This document shows, in pieces, positions 54,451-63,900 of a stretch of 64,000 bases of DNA. The translations under genes and the position numbers were made by a program. Where the stretch lies: contig CAWHBI010000010.1 in assembly GCA_963827545.1 (NCBI GenBank), forward strand, positions 30,911 through 94,910, written 5' to 3'. The first letter of the stretch is position 1, and the number at the start of each line of letters is the position of its first letter. The DNA comes from AWTP1-13 sp963827545 (GTDB taxonomy: Bacteria; Pseudomonadota; Alphaproteobacteria; Rhizobiales; Hyphomicrobiaceae). The notes under the pieces are model-generated. The model worked only from the letters and a program-made list of their open reading frames with translations, searched no databases and was not told the DNA's origin.

Positions 54451-55416
54451 TCACGGCCGCCCGGCATACCGTCGCGTGGCGCCGACCAGCTCGTGCACGA
54501 TGCCGGACTCGGTCATGGCGTGCCCGGCGTCGCCGACGATGCGCAAATCCGCCTCCGGCCACACGCGAGAGAGATCCCAGGCGCTCTTCACCGGCGTCAC
54601 TACATCGTAGCGTCCGTGCACCATCGTGCAGGGCAGGTGGCGAATGCGATGCACGTCGCCCAGCAGCTGGTCGTCGCGATCGAAGAAGCCGCGGTTTACG
54701 AAATAGTGGCACTCGATGCGCGCGAAGGCGATGGCGTAGTTGTCGGCGCCGAACAGCTTCAGCCGCTCGGGGTCCTGCATCAGGGACAGCGTGCTTCCTT
54801 CCCAGATCGACCAGGCGCGGGCAGCCGCAATTTGTACCTCGCGCTCGGGATGGGTGAGGCGGCGATAGTAGGCGGTGATCATGTCGCTCCGCTCGTCGGG
54901 CGGGATGATCTTCTTGAACTCCTCGAAGGCTTCTGGAAACAGCCAGCCGCAGCCGGCCTGGTAGAACCATCTGAGCTCCTCGCGGCGCAACAGGAATATG
55001 CCGCGCAGCACAAGATCGCTCACGCGCGCGGGATGGGCTTGCGCGTAGGCGAGCGCCAGCGTGGACCCCCAGGAGCCGCCGAACAGCTGCCAGCGCTCGA
55101 TGCCCAGATGAATGCGCAATCGCTCCATGTCGGCCACCAGGTCCCAGGTGGTGTTGGCCTCGAGGCTGGCATGGGGGAGCGACCGGCCGCAGCCGCGCTG
55201 GTCGAACAGGACGATGCGGTAGCGGACCGGGTCGTGGTAGCGCCGCATGGTGGCATTGCAGCCCCCTCCCGGGCCGCCATGCACGACAAGAGCCGGCTTG
55301 CCGTGCGGGTTCCCGCATTCCTCGTAGTAGATCTCGTGTCCCCCGGTCACCGTCAGGCGCTCGTGGCGATAGGGCTCGATTGCAGGATAAAGACCCAGCC
55401 GCTCGCGTGCCGACAT
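54451..55416 (-). CDS. pip: Proline iminopeptidase
   Basis: A 321-residue alpha/beta hydrolase of peptidase family S33 that removes N-terminal Pro from peptides in the cytosol. Visible are VVHGGPGGGCNATMRRYHDP, FDQRGCGRSLPHASLEANTT, the nucleophile elbow GGSWGSTLALAYAQAHP, Asp in HGRYDVVTPVKSAWDL and His in VGDAGHAMTE. Length and motifs match Pip. Confidence 0.95.
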   Translation of the reverse strand: MSARERLGLYPAIEPYRHERLTVTGGHEIYYEECGNPHGKPALVVHGGPGGGCNATMRRYHDPVRYRIVLFDQRGCGRSLPHASLEANTTWDLVADMERLRIHLGIERWQLFGGSWGSTLALAYAQAHPARVSDLVLRGIFLLRREELRWFYQAGCGWLFPEAFEEFKKIIPPDERSDMITAYYRRLTHPEREVQIAAARAWSIWEGSTLSLMQDPERLKLFGADNYAIAFARIECHYFVNRGFFDRDDQLLGDVHRIRHLPCTMVHGRYDVVTPVKSAWDLSRVWPEADLRIVGDAGHAMTESGIVHELVGATRRYAGRP

Positions 55417-55507
55417 CGTGTGTGGTGTCCCTGTTGCCCAGCAAGGTGGTGCGTGTCGTATGGATTACAGGCGCCGGCCGGCCAAACGCAAGCCACAGGC
55501 GGAAGTC

Positions 55508-57343
55508 TCAGGCGGGAGCACGGTTTTTCAGGCGCTGCAGCCGGATCTCACGGTCATAGAGGGTCTCTCCGCCGGGCATGCGCATCTCGTGCACGAGATC
55601 GAGCAAGCCGTGGGCGGGCTTGGGCGTGAACACGCTGCCGACCATGCTCGCCACCACTGCGGCCGGGAGGCCGACCGCGCCAGCCAGCGCGCCCGGGAGC
55701 CCCCAGGCGCCTGTCTCGCCGAGCAGAATCGCGCAGGCAGCCACTCCAAGTCCGGTCAGCATGCCGAGGGTCGCGCCCCAGGCATTGATGCGCTTCCACC
55801 AGATCGAAAGCACGAGCACTGGAAATGCCGCAGATGCGCTGATTGCGAGCGACCACAGGAACAGCTTCAGCGGATCGGCCGGCGCCGCGATCGCCAGCCA
55901 TGCGGTCACGAAGGCAGCACCCAGCAGTGCCGCTCGCGCGGTGGCAATGCGGGCCGCATCCGGCGCGGTTTCGCGCTGCAGGCCCAGCACGATGTCCTCG
56001 GAAAGGATGGCCGCTATTGCGACCAGGGCGGCGGCCAGAGCGGCGAGCGAAGCCGCCAAGGCGCCTGCCAGGGCGAGATAGACCAGGGCCTGCGGGAACC
56101 CGGCGGCAACCGGCAGCGCGAACAGGGCGGCGTCTCGTTCGAAGGACACGTTGGCGAATCCGACGGTGGGCGTTGTGCCCTCCACCCGCACGATCCCCGC
56201 GTGCTGCAACGCCTGGAACCAGGTCGGCAGTCGGTCGACCGGCTGGCCGATCACCTGTTCGACCACCAGCGCCCGCAGAAAAATGGCCACGGCCGGGATC
56301 GTCAGCAACACGAGGCCGCCCACCAGAACAGCCCAGCCGAACGACTTGCGCGCCTCGTAGACGCCGGGCGTCGACGCCGGCCGGGACAGGAGGGAGGGCG
56401 AGGCGGCGATGCCAGCCGCCACAACCAGCGTCATCAGTGTGAAGGCCAGGCTGCCGACGCTGCCGAAGGCCTGGATGAAGCGTTTGGCCAGCGGCTCGAG
56501 ACCCTCGCTCGGCAGCTCCAGAGCCAGCGGCGATGCCAAGAAGATCGGCACGCCCCGAGCGCTTTCCAGACGCGTGAGGACGCGCAGGATGTTGCCGTGC
56601 GTCATCTGCGGCAGCGGCAGGTTCGACATCACGAGGGCGACGATGGTCGCCGGCACGGCCAGCGCGAGCAACGCCGCGATCGCCTTGGCTGCGCTCGACC
56701 AGGTGAGCGAGCGCATGCCGCCGGCAATCACTATCGCCGTGACGCAAGCCACTACGATGACCGCCATGAGGCGATCGGGCTGTCCGGTGAGCCATGCCGA
56801 GGCGTAGGCGGCAAACCGCGCTTCCGCCGCGAGCAGCAGCAGGAGGGGAACGGCGAGGACAGCTGCCGAAACCACCCGCAGCATCTGGCTCTCGAAGCGG
56901 CGTCCCAGGTAGGTCGGGATCGTGTAGGCCCCGAACTTGCGCAGAAAGGGCGCCAGCAGCACGCCCATGAACACGAACCCGGCGCACAAGCCGAGGCCGA
57001 GGCACAAGGCATCGAAGCCGATGACGAAAAAGCAACCCGTCAACGCCAGGAACCCCGCACCGCCGAGCGCGCCGATGGCGAGCACGAGCCCGTTGAAGAA
57101 CGCCGGCACTCTGCGGCCGCAGACGAAATAGTCGCTGGCCTCGTTGGCCGGGGACAGAAGTCCGATCGCTGCATACAGGACAATGGGGCCCGCAAACATG
57201 AGCAGCCGGACCGCCAGGTCGGCGGTGCCCAGCTGCTCGAACATCAGTGCCAGCAGCACCAACGACGCGAAGGCAGCAGCGAAAATGCCGAAGTAGGTCC
57301 CCAGCCGCGGATTGACCAGCCGGGTGCGCGCGGTGAAGGCCAT
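55508..57343 (-). CDS. Sodium:solute symporter large subunit, VC_2705 type
   Basis: About 611 residues, an SSF-family transporter with 13 or more helices. Blocks GLLSPANEASDYFVCGRRVP, FFNGLVLAIGALGGAGFLAL, RRFESQMLRVVSAAVLAVPL and TWSSAAKAIAALLALAVP are SSF-like. The pairing with the DUF4212 small subunit five bases upstream defines the two-component type. ATG 57343 is just past that stop. The larger frame to 57679 overlaps the small subunit and is rejected. It likely imports a short carboxylate. Confidence 0.88.
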   Translation of the reverse strand: MAFTARTRLVNPRLGTYFGIFAAAFASLVLLALMFEQLGTADLAVRLLMFAGPIVLYAAIGLLSPANEASDYFVCGRRVPAFFNGLVLAIGALGGAGFLALTGCFFVIGFDALCLGLGLCAGFVFMGVLLAPFLRKFGAYTIPTYLGRRFESQMLRVVSAAVLAVPLLLLLAAEARFAAYASAWLTGQPDRLMAVIVVACVTAIVIAGGMRSLTWSSAAKAIAALLALAVPATIVALVMSNLPLPQMTHGNILRVLTRLESARGVPIFLASPLALELPSEGLEPLAKRFIQAFGSVGSLAFTLMTLVVAAGIAASPSLLSRPASTPGVYEARKSFGWAVLVGGLVLLTIPAVAIFLRALVVEQVIGQPVDRLPTWFQALQHAGIVRVEGTTPTVGFANVSFERDAALFALPVAAGFPQALVYLALAGALAASLAALAAALVAIAAILSEDIVLGLQRETAPDAARIATARAALLGAAFVTAWLAIAAPADPLKLFLWSLAISASAAFPVLVLSIWWKRINAWGATLGMLTGLGVAACAILLGETGAWGLPGALAGAVGLPAAVVASMVGSVFTPKPAHGLLDLVHEMRMPGGETLYDREIRLQRLKNRAPA

Positions 57344-57348
57344 ATTGA

Positions 57349-57609
57349 TTAGATGTCCTCGTGCGCGCCGTGCCAGTGATCGATGGCGTCCTGACGATTG
57401 ACGAACACGGCCACGGTGACCAGGGCGATGACGAGCAGCCCATGGACGGCGAGGAAATAGCCGAGCGGAATGCCGAGGACGCGCTTGTCGTTGAGCGCAT
57501 CCGCATAGAGCGGCAGCACTACCAGCGTGGCGATGAAAGGCAGCAGGCTGGTCAGCATCTGCACCTTGGTGTGCCGCCAGTGGGCCTTGCGCTCGCTCCA
57601 CTCGATCAT
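57349..57609 (-). CDS. Sodium/substrate symporter small subunit (DUF4212)
   Basis: An 86-88 residue protein with two helices, LLPFIATLVVLPLYADALN and PLGYFLAVHGLLVIALVTVA, and ending RQDAIDHWHGAHEDI, the DUF4212 pattern. The start is ATG 57609 or 57615; GCGGAAG lies two bases before the earlier and eight before the later one, so I prefer the later. It is coupled to the large subunit. Confidence 0.9.
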   Translation of the reverse strand: MIEWSERKAHWRHTKVQMLTSLLPFIATLVVLPLYADALNDKRVLGIPLGYFLAVHGLLVIALVTVAVFVNRQDAIDHWHGAHEDI

Positions 57610-57860
57610 CGCCATCTTCCGCTATTCGGCCAGGCAGGGCAGCTCCCGCATGCTGAAGTGCCAGCCACAATGGGTTCAAGGTGCCTGTGATTCATGGTTG
57701 TAGTGGGGCAGTGCAGGTACCCTCCGCATGCGTGCCACCCGCATGGCGGCGGCCTTAGCCATAAGCACATCGCGAGATTAGCCAAGCCTGCAAAAAACCG
57801 CTAGATTCCAATGTCACTGCGAACGCACCGCGGCTAAGGACATGGGATGGATGCGGGGTT

Positions 57861-58523
57861 ATGGCCGGCTACCGTTTCATCATCGTGGACGATCACCCCC
57901 TTTTTCGCGGTGCGTTGAGCCAGGCGGTGGGCACCGCTTTTAGCAACGCCGAGGTGCTCGAGGCAGGCTCGCTCGACGAGCTGACCGAGCGCCTGGCAAT
58001 AGCCGGCGACACCGACCTCATCCTTCTCGACCTGACCATGCCAGGCGTGCATGGCGTGTCGGGGCTCTTGTATCTGCGCGCCGAGCATCCCGAGGTGCCG
58101 GTGGTGATCGTTTCCGCCAGCGACGACGCCGGCACCATCCGCCACTGCTTGGATTGTGGAGCGTCGGGCTTCATCCCGAAGTCGCAGCCGGTGGAGGCGA
58201 TCCGCAACGCCATCCGCAAGATCATCGGTGGCGAAGTGTGGCTGCCCCCGGACGTGGACCTGAGCAACGCGCCGGGCGGGGAGACTGCAGAGCTGGTCTC
58301 GCGCCTCTCCACGCTCACCCCGCAGCAGGTGCGCGTGCTCATGATGCTGGGCGAGGGCCTCTTGAACAAGCAGATCGCCTTCAAGCTCGGCGTGTCGGAG
58401 GCCACCATCAAGGCGCACGTGTCGGCCATCCTGCAGAAGCTCGGCGTCGACAGCCGCACGCAGGCCGTGATCGCCATCAACAAGATCGGCAGCGTCGGCG
58501 AGTGGCCGCGCCTGCCCAACTGA
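57861..58523 (+). CDS. LuxR/NarL-type response regulator, CrbR/ErdR-like
   Basis: A 220-residue regulator: receiver domain with Asp pair FIIVDDHPLF, phospho-acceptor Asp57 in LILLDLTMPG, Lys in GFIPKSQP, and C-terminal HTH LTPQQVRVLMMLGEGLLNKQ then LGVSEATIKAHVSAILQKLG. It is divergent from the symporter genes and convergent with the SSF-type hybrid kinase. This setting matches CrbR (ErdR), which controls acetyl-CoA synthetase and acetate uptake in Vibrio and Pseudomonas. Confidence 0.85.
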   Translation: MAGYRFIIVDDHPLFRGALSQAVGTAFSNAEVLEAGSLDELTERLAIAGDTDLILLDLTMPGVHGVSGLLYLRAEHPEVPVVIVSASDDAGTIRHCLDCGASGFIPKSQPVEAIRNAIRKIIGGEVWLPPDVDLSNAPGGETAELVSRLSTLTPQQVRVLMMLGEGLLNKQIAFKLGVSEATIKAHVSAILQKLGVDSRTQAVIAINKIGSVGEWPRLPN

Positions 58524-58533
58524 GCCGACGCGC

Positions 58534-61500
58534 TTACTCCGCCGCTGCGGCGCGCTGCCGCGTGAGCTGGTACATCAGCGCCCGCAATGCTGCCGCTTTC
58601 AGCGGCTTCCTCAGCAGGGCATAGCCGCGCGCCCGAGCCGCGCGCAGCACCTCCGCCGAATGGTCCGCGGTGATGACGATCACTGGCGCGTGCGCCTTCG
58701 CTGCGGCGCGCAACGCCGACACCGCCTCGAGGCCGGTGCCGCTGTCGAGGTGGTAATCAGCCAGGATGATGTCCGGCCTCTCCCCGGCCTCGCGCAGCCG
58801 CTCGATGGCCTCCGCGGCGCTCTGCGCAACGATGGTGGTGCAGCCCCAGCCCTCGAGCAGGGACTGCATGCCGTTGAGCACGTCGGGCTCGTTGTCGAGA
58901 CACAGGACCTTGAGCCCGGCAATGCGGCCCACGGTCGGCACCGAAGCTACCCCTTGCTCCGCCGTCGTGATACGCGCCTCCGCACGCGGCAATTCGACCG
59001 CAAACAGCGAGCCGCGGCCGGGCACCGATTGCAGCTCGATGCCGTGATCGAGCACCTTGCCGATGCGTTCCACGATGGCGAGGCCGAGGCCCAGCCCGCG
59101 CACAGTGCGCGCCGTCTCTTCGAGACGCTGGAATTCCTTGAAGATGACCGCGCGCTTGGCTTTCGGGATGCCGGGGCCCGTGTCGCAGACCTGCACGCTC
59201 AGCGTTTCGCCGCGCCTGCGCACGCCCACCAGCACCTTCCCGGCCGGCGTGTATTTGATGGCGTTGGACACCAGATTTTGCAGCACGCGCCGCAGCAACC
59301 GCCGGTCCGAAGAAACCCAAAGGCGCGTGGGCACGATGCGCAAGTCGAGCCCCTTTTCGCGCGCCAGCGGCGAGAACTCCACCTCCAGGCGTTCGAACAC
59401 CTCGTTCAAGGCGAAGTCGGTGATGTCGGGTTCGAGCCTGCCGGTGTCGAGGCGCGAAATCTCGATGAGAACGTTGAGGATCTCTTCGACCGCCTCCAGC
59501 GAGGCATCGATATTGCGCGCAAGCTTCGCCTCCGGACCTGCCACCTCGCGTTCGGCCAGGCTCGTCGCATACAGCCGCGCCGCATTCAGCGGCTGCAACA
59601 CGTCGTGGCTGGCCGCCGCCAGGAAGCGCGTCTTGTCGAGATTGGCTTCATCTGCCTTGCGTTTGGCAATGGCCAGCGCCTCGTTCACCTCGGTGAGCTC
59701 GGCGGTGCGCTCCCGCACGCGTCGCTCCAGCGCCTCGGCCGCCTCGACGCGCTCGGTGATGTCGGAATAGGTGGTCACGATACCGCCCTGGGGCATCGGG
59801 CTCGTGCGGATCTCGAGAATGCGCGTGCCGCCGTCGAACTGCTCCTGGAAAGTGTCATGGGCGACGGCAAGCTTCATCAGCCGCTCGGCGACGAGCTTGT
59901 TGACATCTCCTGGGCCGAAGTCGCCGCGCTCGGCGCAGTTGCGCAGGATGCGGTCGAGCGGTGCGCCGACCCGCCCGAGCTCGGCCGGCAGGTTGAGGAG
60001 CTCGCGAAATTGCCGGTTCCAGCAGATGAGCTTCATGTCCTTGTCGAACACGCTCAATCCGTGGCGCACCTGGTCGAGGGCCGACTGCAGCAGGTCGCGA
60101 TTGTACTGCAGTGCCTCCGAAGCGTCGTCCAGCAGCTTCAACGCGGAATGGCTGCCGGCATCGCTGCGGCGCAGCAGGAGGGAGAGAACAAGCCGCGACG
60201 ACGCCGCGCCGATGGCGCTGGCGAGCAGATGCTCGGTGAAGCGCAACAGATGAATATCGGCTTGGGCGCTGGGCGAAAGCGGCGCGTTGCTGCTTTCGGC
60301 ATACTCCGCAAAGGAGCGTTCGGCGCGTTCGGCGCCGAGATAGCGGGCGACGGTCAGCTGCAATTCGCCCGCGGTGATGGAAGAGCGCCACATCCGGAAG
60401 CCGGGAGCCACAGGCGGCCGCGGCAGATCGTCAAGGACGAACAGATGGGCCTGCAGCCGCTCGATCGGCTCCGGCGCCTTCAGCAGTGAAGCCGCCACGA
60501 ACATCGTCACGTTGGCGGCCATGCTCCAGAACACGCCGTGCGCCAACGGCAGCTCGAAGCGCAAGTAGAACAGCGACTGCGGTGCGAGGAAACCGAGCCC
60601 GAACGGACCTTCCGTCATAATCGAGCGCGGCATCAAGCCGGCCTCGATAATCCAGGGCAGCAGCAGCGTGTAGGCCCACACCGCAAAACCCGTGACAATG
60701 CCGGCAATGGCGCCGCGCGCGGTAGCGTTGCGCCACAAAAGGCCGCCGAAGAACGCCGGTGCGAACTGTGCAATGGCTGCGAACGACACGAGGCCGATGG
60801 AGACGAGCCCGTGAGAGTGGCCGAGCAGCAAATAGAACAGATAGCCTAGCAGAATGATGGCGAAAATGGCAACGCGGCGAATGGCAAGGAGCCGCCACGC
60901 CATGTCCTGCTGGCCCCTGGCCTCGTCGAACCGCCCGGTCAACAGGACCGGCACCACCAACCCGTTGCAGACCATGATGGCAAGCGCCACAGAATTGACG
61001 ATCACCATGGCGGTTGCAGCCGAGAGGCCGCCGACGAAGGCCAGAAGCGTGACGACGTCGGCGCCAGCGGAGAGCGGCAGGCCGAGCACGTACATGTCGG
61101 CATCGAAGGAGCCCCTGGGCAGGGTCATCAGGCCAGCTGCCGCAATCGGCACCACGAACAGGTTGATCAGAACGAGATAGACAGGAAACAGCCAGGCGGC
61201 GCGGCGGATCTCGTTTTCCGAGTTGTTCTCCACCACGGTCACATGGAACTGGCGCGGCAACAGCACGATGCACACCATGCTGAGGAATGTGACGGTGACC
61301 CAGAAGCTGCCGTTGATGCCCGACGCGAATATTCGCGTGACCTCGACGTTCTCAGCGGCGCGAGAGAGGAAACCGCCGACACCCCCGAACACCGAGAAGA
61401 GGACGAAGAAACCGACCGTCAAAAAGGCCGCAAGCTTGACGATCGATTCCGCCGCGACGGCTACGATCAAACCTTCCTGATGTTCGGTCGCGTCGATGTG

Positions 61501-62037
61501 GCGGGTGCCGAACAGGACGGCAAATGTCGCCATCAGCAACGCGATCACCAGCGCGGTGTCGGTCTGGAGGTTGAAGAGCTGCAGCGGCAGTGCGCCGAGC
61601 AGCGCGGTGACGGAAAGGGAGACCGCCTTGAGCTGTAGCGCGATATAGGGAAGCGTGCCAGCGACGGCGATGACCGTGACAATGGCTCCCACAGCCTGAC
61701 TCTTGCCGTACCGCGCGGCGAGAAAGTCGGCGACCGAGGTGATGTTCTGGCTCTTGGCAATCCGTACAATACGCAAGAGCAGGCGCCAACCGAACGCGAA
61801 CAGCAGGATGGGCCCGAGATAGACGGCGAAGAAGTCGTAGCCCGTCGAAACGGCAAGACCGACGCTGCCGAAGAACGTCCAGGACGTGCAGTAGACGGCC
61901 AGGGAGAGCGCATAGATCAGCGGTCTGCCGCCTCCACCCTTGCGTGAGCGGAACGTCCGATCCGCATACCACGCCAGCGCAAACAGGCTGCTCACGTATC
62001 CAAGCGCGAGCGCGATGACGCTCCAGCCTTCGATCAT
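58534..62037 (-). CDS. Hybrid histidine kinase with N-terminal SSF domain, CrbS-like
   Basis: About 1167 residues. The first half is a 13-helix SSF transporter-like domain starting MIEGWSVIALALGYVSSLFA. There follows a PAS-like region (RHGLSVFDKDMKLICWNRQF), an H-box with His811 in FLAAASHDVLQPLNAARLYA, an N-box LLRRVLQNLVSNAIKYTPAG, G-boxes DTGPGIPKAKRAVIFKEF and GLGLGLAIVERI, and a receiver with phospho-acceptor Asp1094 in IILADYHLDSGTGLEAVSA. Starts at 62127 or 62238 would add residues without support. The architecture is that of CrbS/MxtR; with the neighbouring response regulator it likely senses a small carboxylate. Confidence 0.88.
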   Translation of the reverse strand: MIEGWSVIALALGYVSSLFALAWYADRTFRSRKGGGGRPLIYALSLAVYCTSWTFFGSVGLAVSTGYDFFAVYLGPILLFAFGWRLLLRIVRIAKSQNITSVADFLAARYGKSQAVGAIVTVIAVAGTLPYIALQLKAVSLSVTALLGALPLQLFNLQTDTALVIALLMATFAVLFGTRHIDATEHQEGLIVAVAAESIVKLAAFLTVGFFVLFSVFGGVGGFLSRAAENVEVTRIFASGINGSFWVTVTFLSMVCIVLLPRQFHVTVVENNSENEIRRAAWLFPVYLVLINLFVVPIAAAGLMTLPRGSFDADMYVLGLPLSAGADVVTLLAFVGGLSAATAMVIVNSVALAIMVCNGLVVPVLLTGRFDEARGQQDMAWRLLAIRRVAIFAIILLGYLFYLLLGHSHGLVSIGLVSFAAIAQFAPAFFGGLLWRNATARGAIAGIVTGFAVWAYTLLLPWIIEAGLMPRSIMTEGPFGLGFLAPQSLFYLRFELPLAHGVFWSMAANVTMFVAASLLKAPEPIERLQAHLFVLDDLPRPPVAPGFRMWRSSITAGELQLTVARYLGAERAERSFAEYAESSNAPLSPSAQADIHLLRFTEHLLASAIGAASSRLVLSLLLRRSDAGSHSALKLLDDASEALQYNRDLLQSALDQVRHGLSVFDKDMKLICWNRQFRELLNLPAELGRVGAPLDRILRNCAERGDFGPGDVNKLVAERLMKLAVAHDTFQEQFDGGTRILEIRTSPMPQGGIVTTYSDITERVEAAEALERRVRERTAELTEVNEALAIAKRKADEANLDKTRFLAAASHDVLQPLNAARLYATSLAEREVAGPEAKLARNIDASLEAVEEILNVLIEISRLDTGRLEPDITDFALNEVFERLEVEFSPLAREKGLDLRIVPTRLWVSSDRRLLRRVLQNLVSNAIKYTPAGKVLVGVRRRGETLSVQVCDTGPGIPKAKRAVIFKEFQRLEETARTVRGLGLGLAIVERIGKVLDHGIELQSVPGRGSLFAVELPRAEARITTAEQGVASVPTVGRIAGLKVLCLDNEPDVLNGMQSLLEGWGCTTIVAQSAAEAIERLREAGERPDIILADYHLDSGTGLEAVSALRAAAKAHAPVIVITADHSAEVLRAARARGYALLRKPLKAAALRALMYQLTRQRAAAAE

Positions 62038-62237
62038 CGGCTGCACTCGCCCTGTGATGGCGTGCGAAAACGCCAGCCATTCAACGACTTGCACCACCAA
62101 CGGTGCCGTGTGCGCATTTTGACCCATGGCGGCCGCGATGTCCAATGGGGGGACACCGGATGGGTTAGCTTCTCGCCGCTGTTGGCAGATAGAGCTTGGC
62201 GGATCAGGATACCGTCGCGGCAGAGAGGAGAATGCCA

Positions 62238-62642
62238 ATGAGCGTGCTCAAGGAATTCAAGGAGTTCGCCCTCAAGGGCAACGTGGTCGACATGGCGGTC
62301 GGCATCATCATCGGTGGTGCCTTCGGGACCATCGTGGCGTCGCTGGTCAAGGACGTGATCATGCCGCCGATCGGACTGATGCTGGGCGGCGTGGACTTCT
62401 CGGACATCAAGATCCCGCTCAAGGGGGCCGCAGCCGGCCGCGACGCGGTGACCATGAACATCGGCACCTTCCTCAACAACGTGATCAGCTTCCTGATCGT
62501 TGCCTTTGCCGTGTTCATGCTGGTCAAGGCGGTCAATGAGCTGAGGAAGCGCTTCGAGACCGAGACGCCGAGGGCCCCAACCGCGCCGCCGCAGACCGAG
62601 GTCTATCTGAAAGAGATCCGCGATGCGCTGGTGAAGAAATAG
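62238..62642 (+). CDS. mscL: Large-conductance mechanosensitive channel
   Basis: A 134-residue inner-membrane channel (homopentamer) that opens on hypo-osmotic shock. Start MSVLKEFKEFALKGNVVDMA is followed by VGIIIGGAFGTIVASLVKDV (pore helix), the loop, FLNNVISFLIVAFAVFMLVK (second helix) and a cytoplasmic helix ending VYLKEIRDALVKK. ATG 62238 is seven bases after GGAG; ATG 62232 is too close to it. Confidence 0.96.
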   Translation: MSVLKEFKEFALKGNVVDMAVGIIIGGAFGTIVASLVKDVIMPPIGLMLGGVDFSDIKIPLKGAAAGRDAVTMNIGTFLNNVISFLIVAFAVFMLVKAVNELRKRFETETPRAPTAPPQTEVYLKEIRDALVKK

Positions 62643-62693
62643 AGGCGGCGGCCAGCTGCGCGGCCTTCGTCCACCGTGCGCACCACCGGTCCC

Positions 62694-63677
62694 CTAGGAA
62701 CAGCTCCCGCCGCCGAGCACGCAGAACTTCGAGCAGTGCGGATGACAAAGTTTTACGGCGCCGTTGGCGAACATACCGCCGTCGGTGCGGCTCGCATCCC
62801 CCAGCGTCGACCCCATCTCGAACGCGGGATCATACGGGATGAGCGTGCAGGGGACCACAGCAGGCCGCGTCGAGCCCCGGCGCTTGATCACCATGCGGCT
62901 CGACGCGCACATCATGTCACCGGGCCTCTTGTTCAGGATGGCCCAGCAGCGCGTGGTGATCTCGGGCACGTCTAGTCTGCCGTCCATCTCGGGCAACAGC
63001 ACGAGCTCCGCCGGATTTGCAGGATCTATCGGCCAACCATGCTCGTGTATCAGGCGCCCATAGCCCGCGCGCGCATCGGCTTCGGCCTCGTCCCAGCATG
63101 TGCGCCCAGCGATCGCGATCTTGAAGCCGCTCCGGGCCAGCCAATCCAGGCCGGCGATGGCCTTGGCCCAGCTGCGTGCCCCCCGCTCGGCTTCATGCAA
63201 AGCCTGGCCATAGTGGTCGAGGCTCACCCGCAACGTCAGCCGCCCGCCAAGGCGTTGGTGGAGGTCGAGGAGCCCATTCTTGATCCTGGGGCGCTGCATC
63301 GGCTGCATGGCGTTGGTGAGCACCAGCACCTGGAAGCCGCGCAGCAGCGCGTCCTCGACGAGGCCCAGCATGTGCGGGTTCATGAACGGCTCCCCGCCCG
63401 TGAAGCCAATCTCGCGCGTGCCGAGCCCCTGCGCAGCGATCTCGTCGTAGTAGGCTGCCGCCTCGGCGCGCGTGATGTAGACGAGTCGGTCGTTACCGGG
63501 GCTCGACTCGATGTAGCAGTTCTGGCAGGTAATGTTGCAGAGGGTGCCGGTGTTGATCCAGAGGGTCTCGAGGCGGTCGAGGGCGACGGTGGCGCGAGGC
63601 TCGCGGGTTGCCGTCCAGTCCGGATGCTCGAACTTCCCAGGTCTGCGCTCGGGCTCGAGACCCACATCCAAACTCAC
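62694..63677 (-). CDS. Radical SAM protein with C-terminal Cys cluster
   Basis: A 327-residue radical SAM enzyme. The 4Fe-4S motif CxxxCxxC is in TLCNITCQNCYIESSPGN at about residue 47; GFTGGEPFMNPHML is the SAM-contacting GGEP; LTLRVSLDHYGQALHEA and RTCWDEAEADARAGYGR follow. The C-terminus has several further Cys (LCHPHCSKFCVLGGGSCS), possibly for an extra cluster. The substrate is unknown. I recall similar genes in alphaproteobacteria with no defined role. It converges on mscL. Confidence 0.82.
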   Translation of the reverse strand: MSLDVGLEPERRPGKFEHPDWTATREPRATVALDRLETLWINTGTLCNITCQNCYIESSPGNDRLVYITRAEAAAYYDEIAAQGLGTREIGFTGGEPFMNPHMLGLVEDALLRGFQVLVLTNAMQPMQRPRIKNGLLDLHQRLGGRLTLRVSLDHYGQALHEAERGARSWAKAIAGLDWLARSGFKIAIAGRTCWDEAEADARAGYGRLIHEHGWPIDPANPAELVLLPEMDGRLDVPEITTRCWAILNKRPGDMMCASSRMVIKRRGSTRPAVVPCTLIPYDPAFEMGSTLGDASRTDGGMFANGAVKLCHPHCSKFCVLGGGSCS

Positions 63678-63900
63678 TGGCCATCCCCTTTTTCTGCCTG
63701 CTCCCGCTCAATGCTACCATGGCAGGCGAAGAGCCCTTCTCAAATCGAGTTCATTGACGTGTGATCGATCCCGGAACCGGGATTGCGGTGCATGCGCTTC
63801 AAGGGAGCCTCGACCCAAGGCATGAGGCCATGCCTGTCGAAGAGATCTCGGGCGCTGCGCTCCAGAATGCAGTTCTATCCATCGCGCCTTCTATCAGGCG

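Noticed and set aside
55418..57352. 644-residue plus-strand frame
   Set aside because: Antisense to the SSF symporter; composition is that of a reverse-strand shadow.
58660..60489. 609-residue plus-strand frame
   Set aside because: Antisense to the hybrid kinase gene, which has clear H, N and G boxes.
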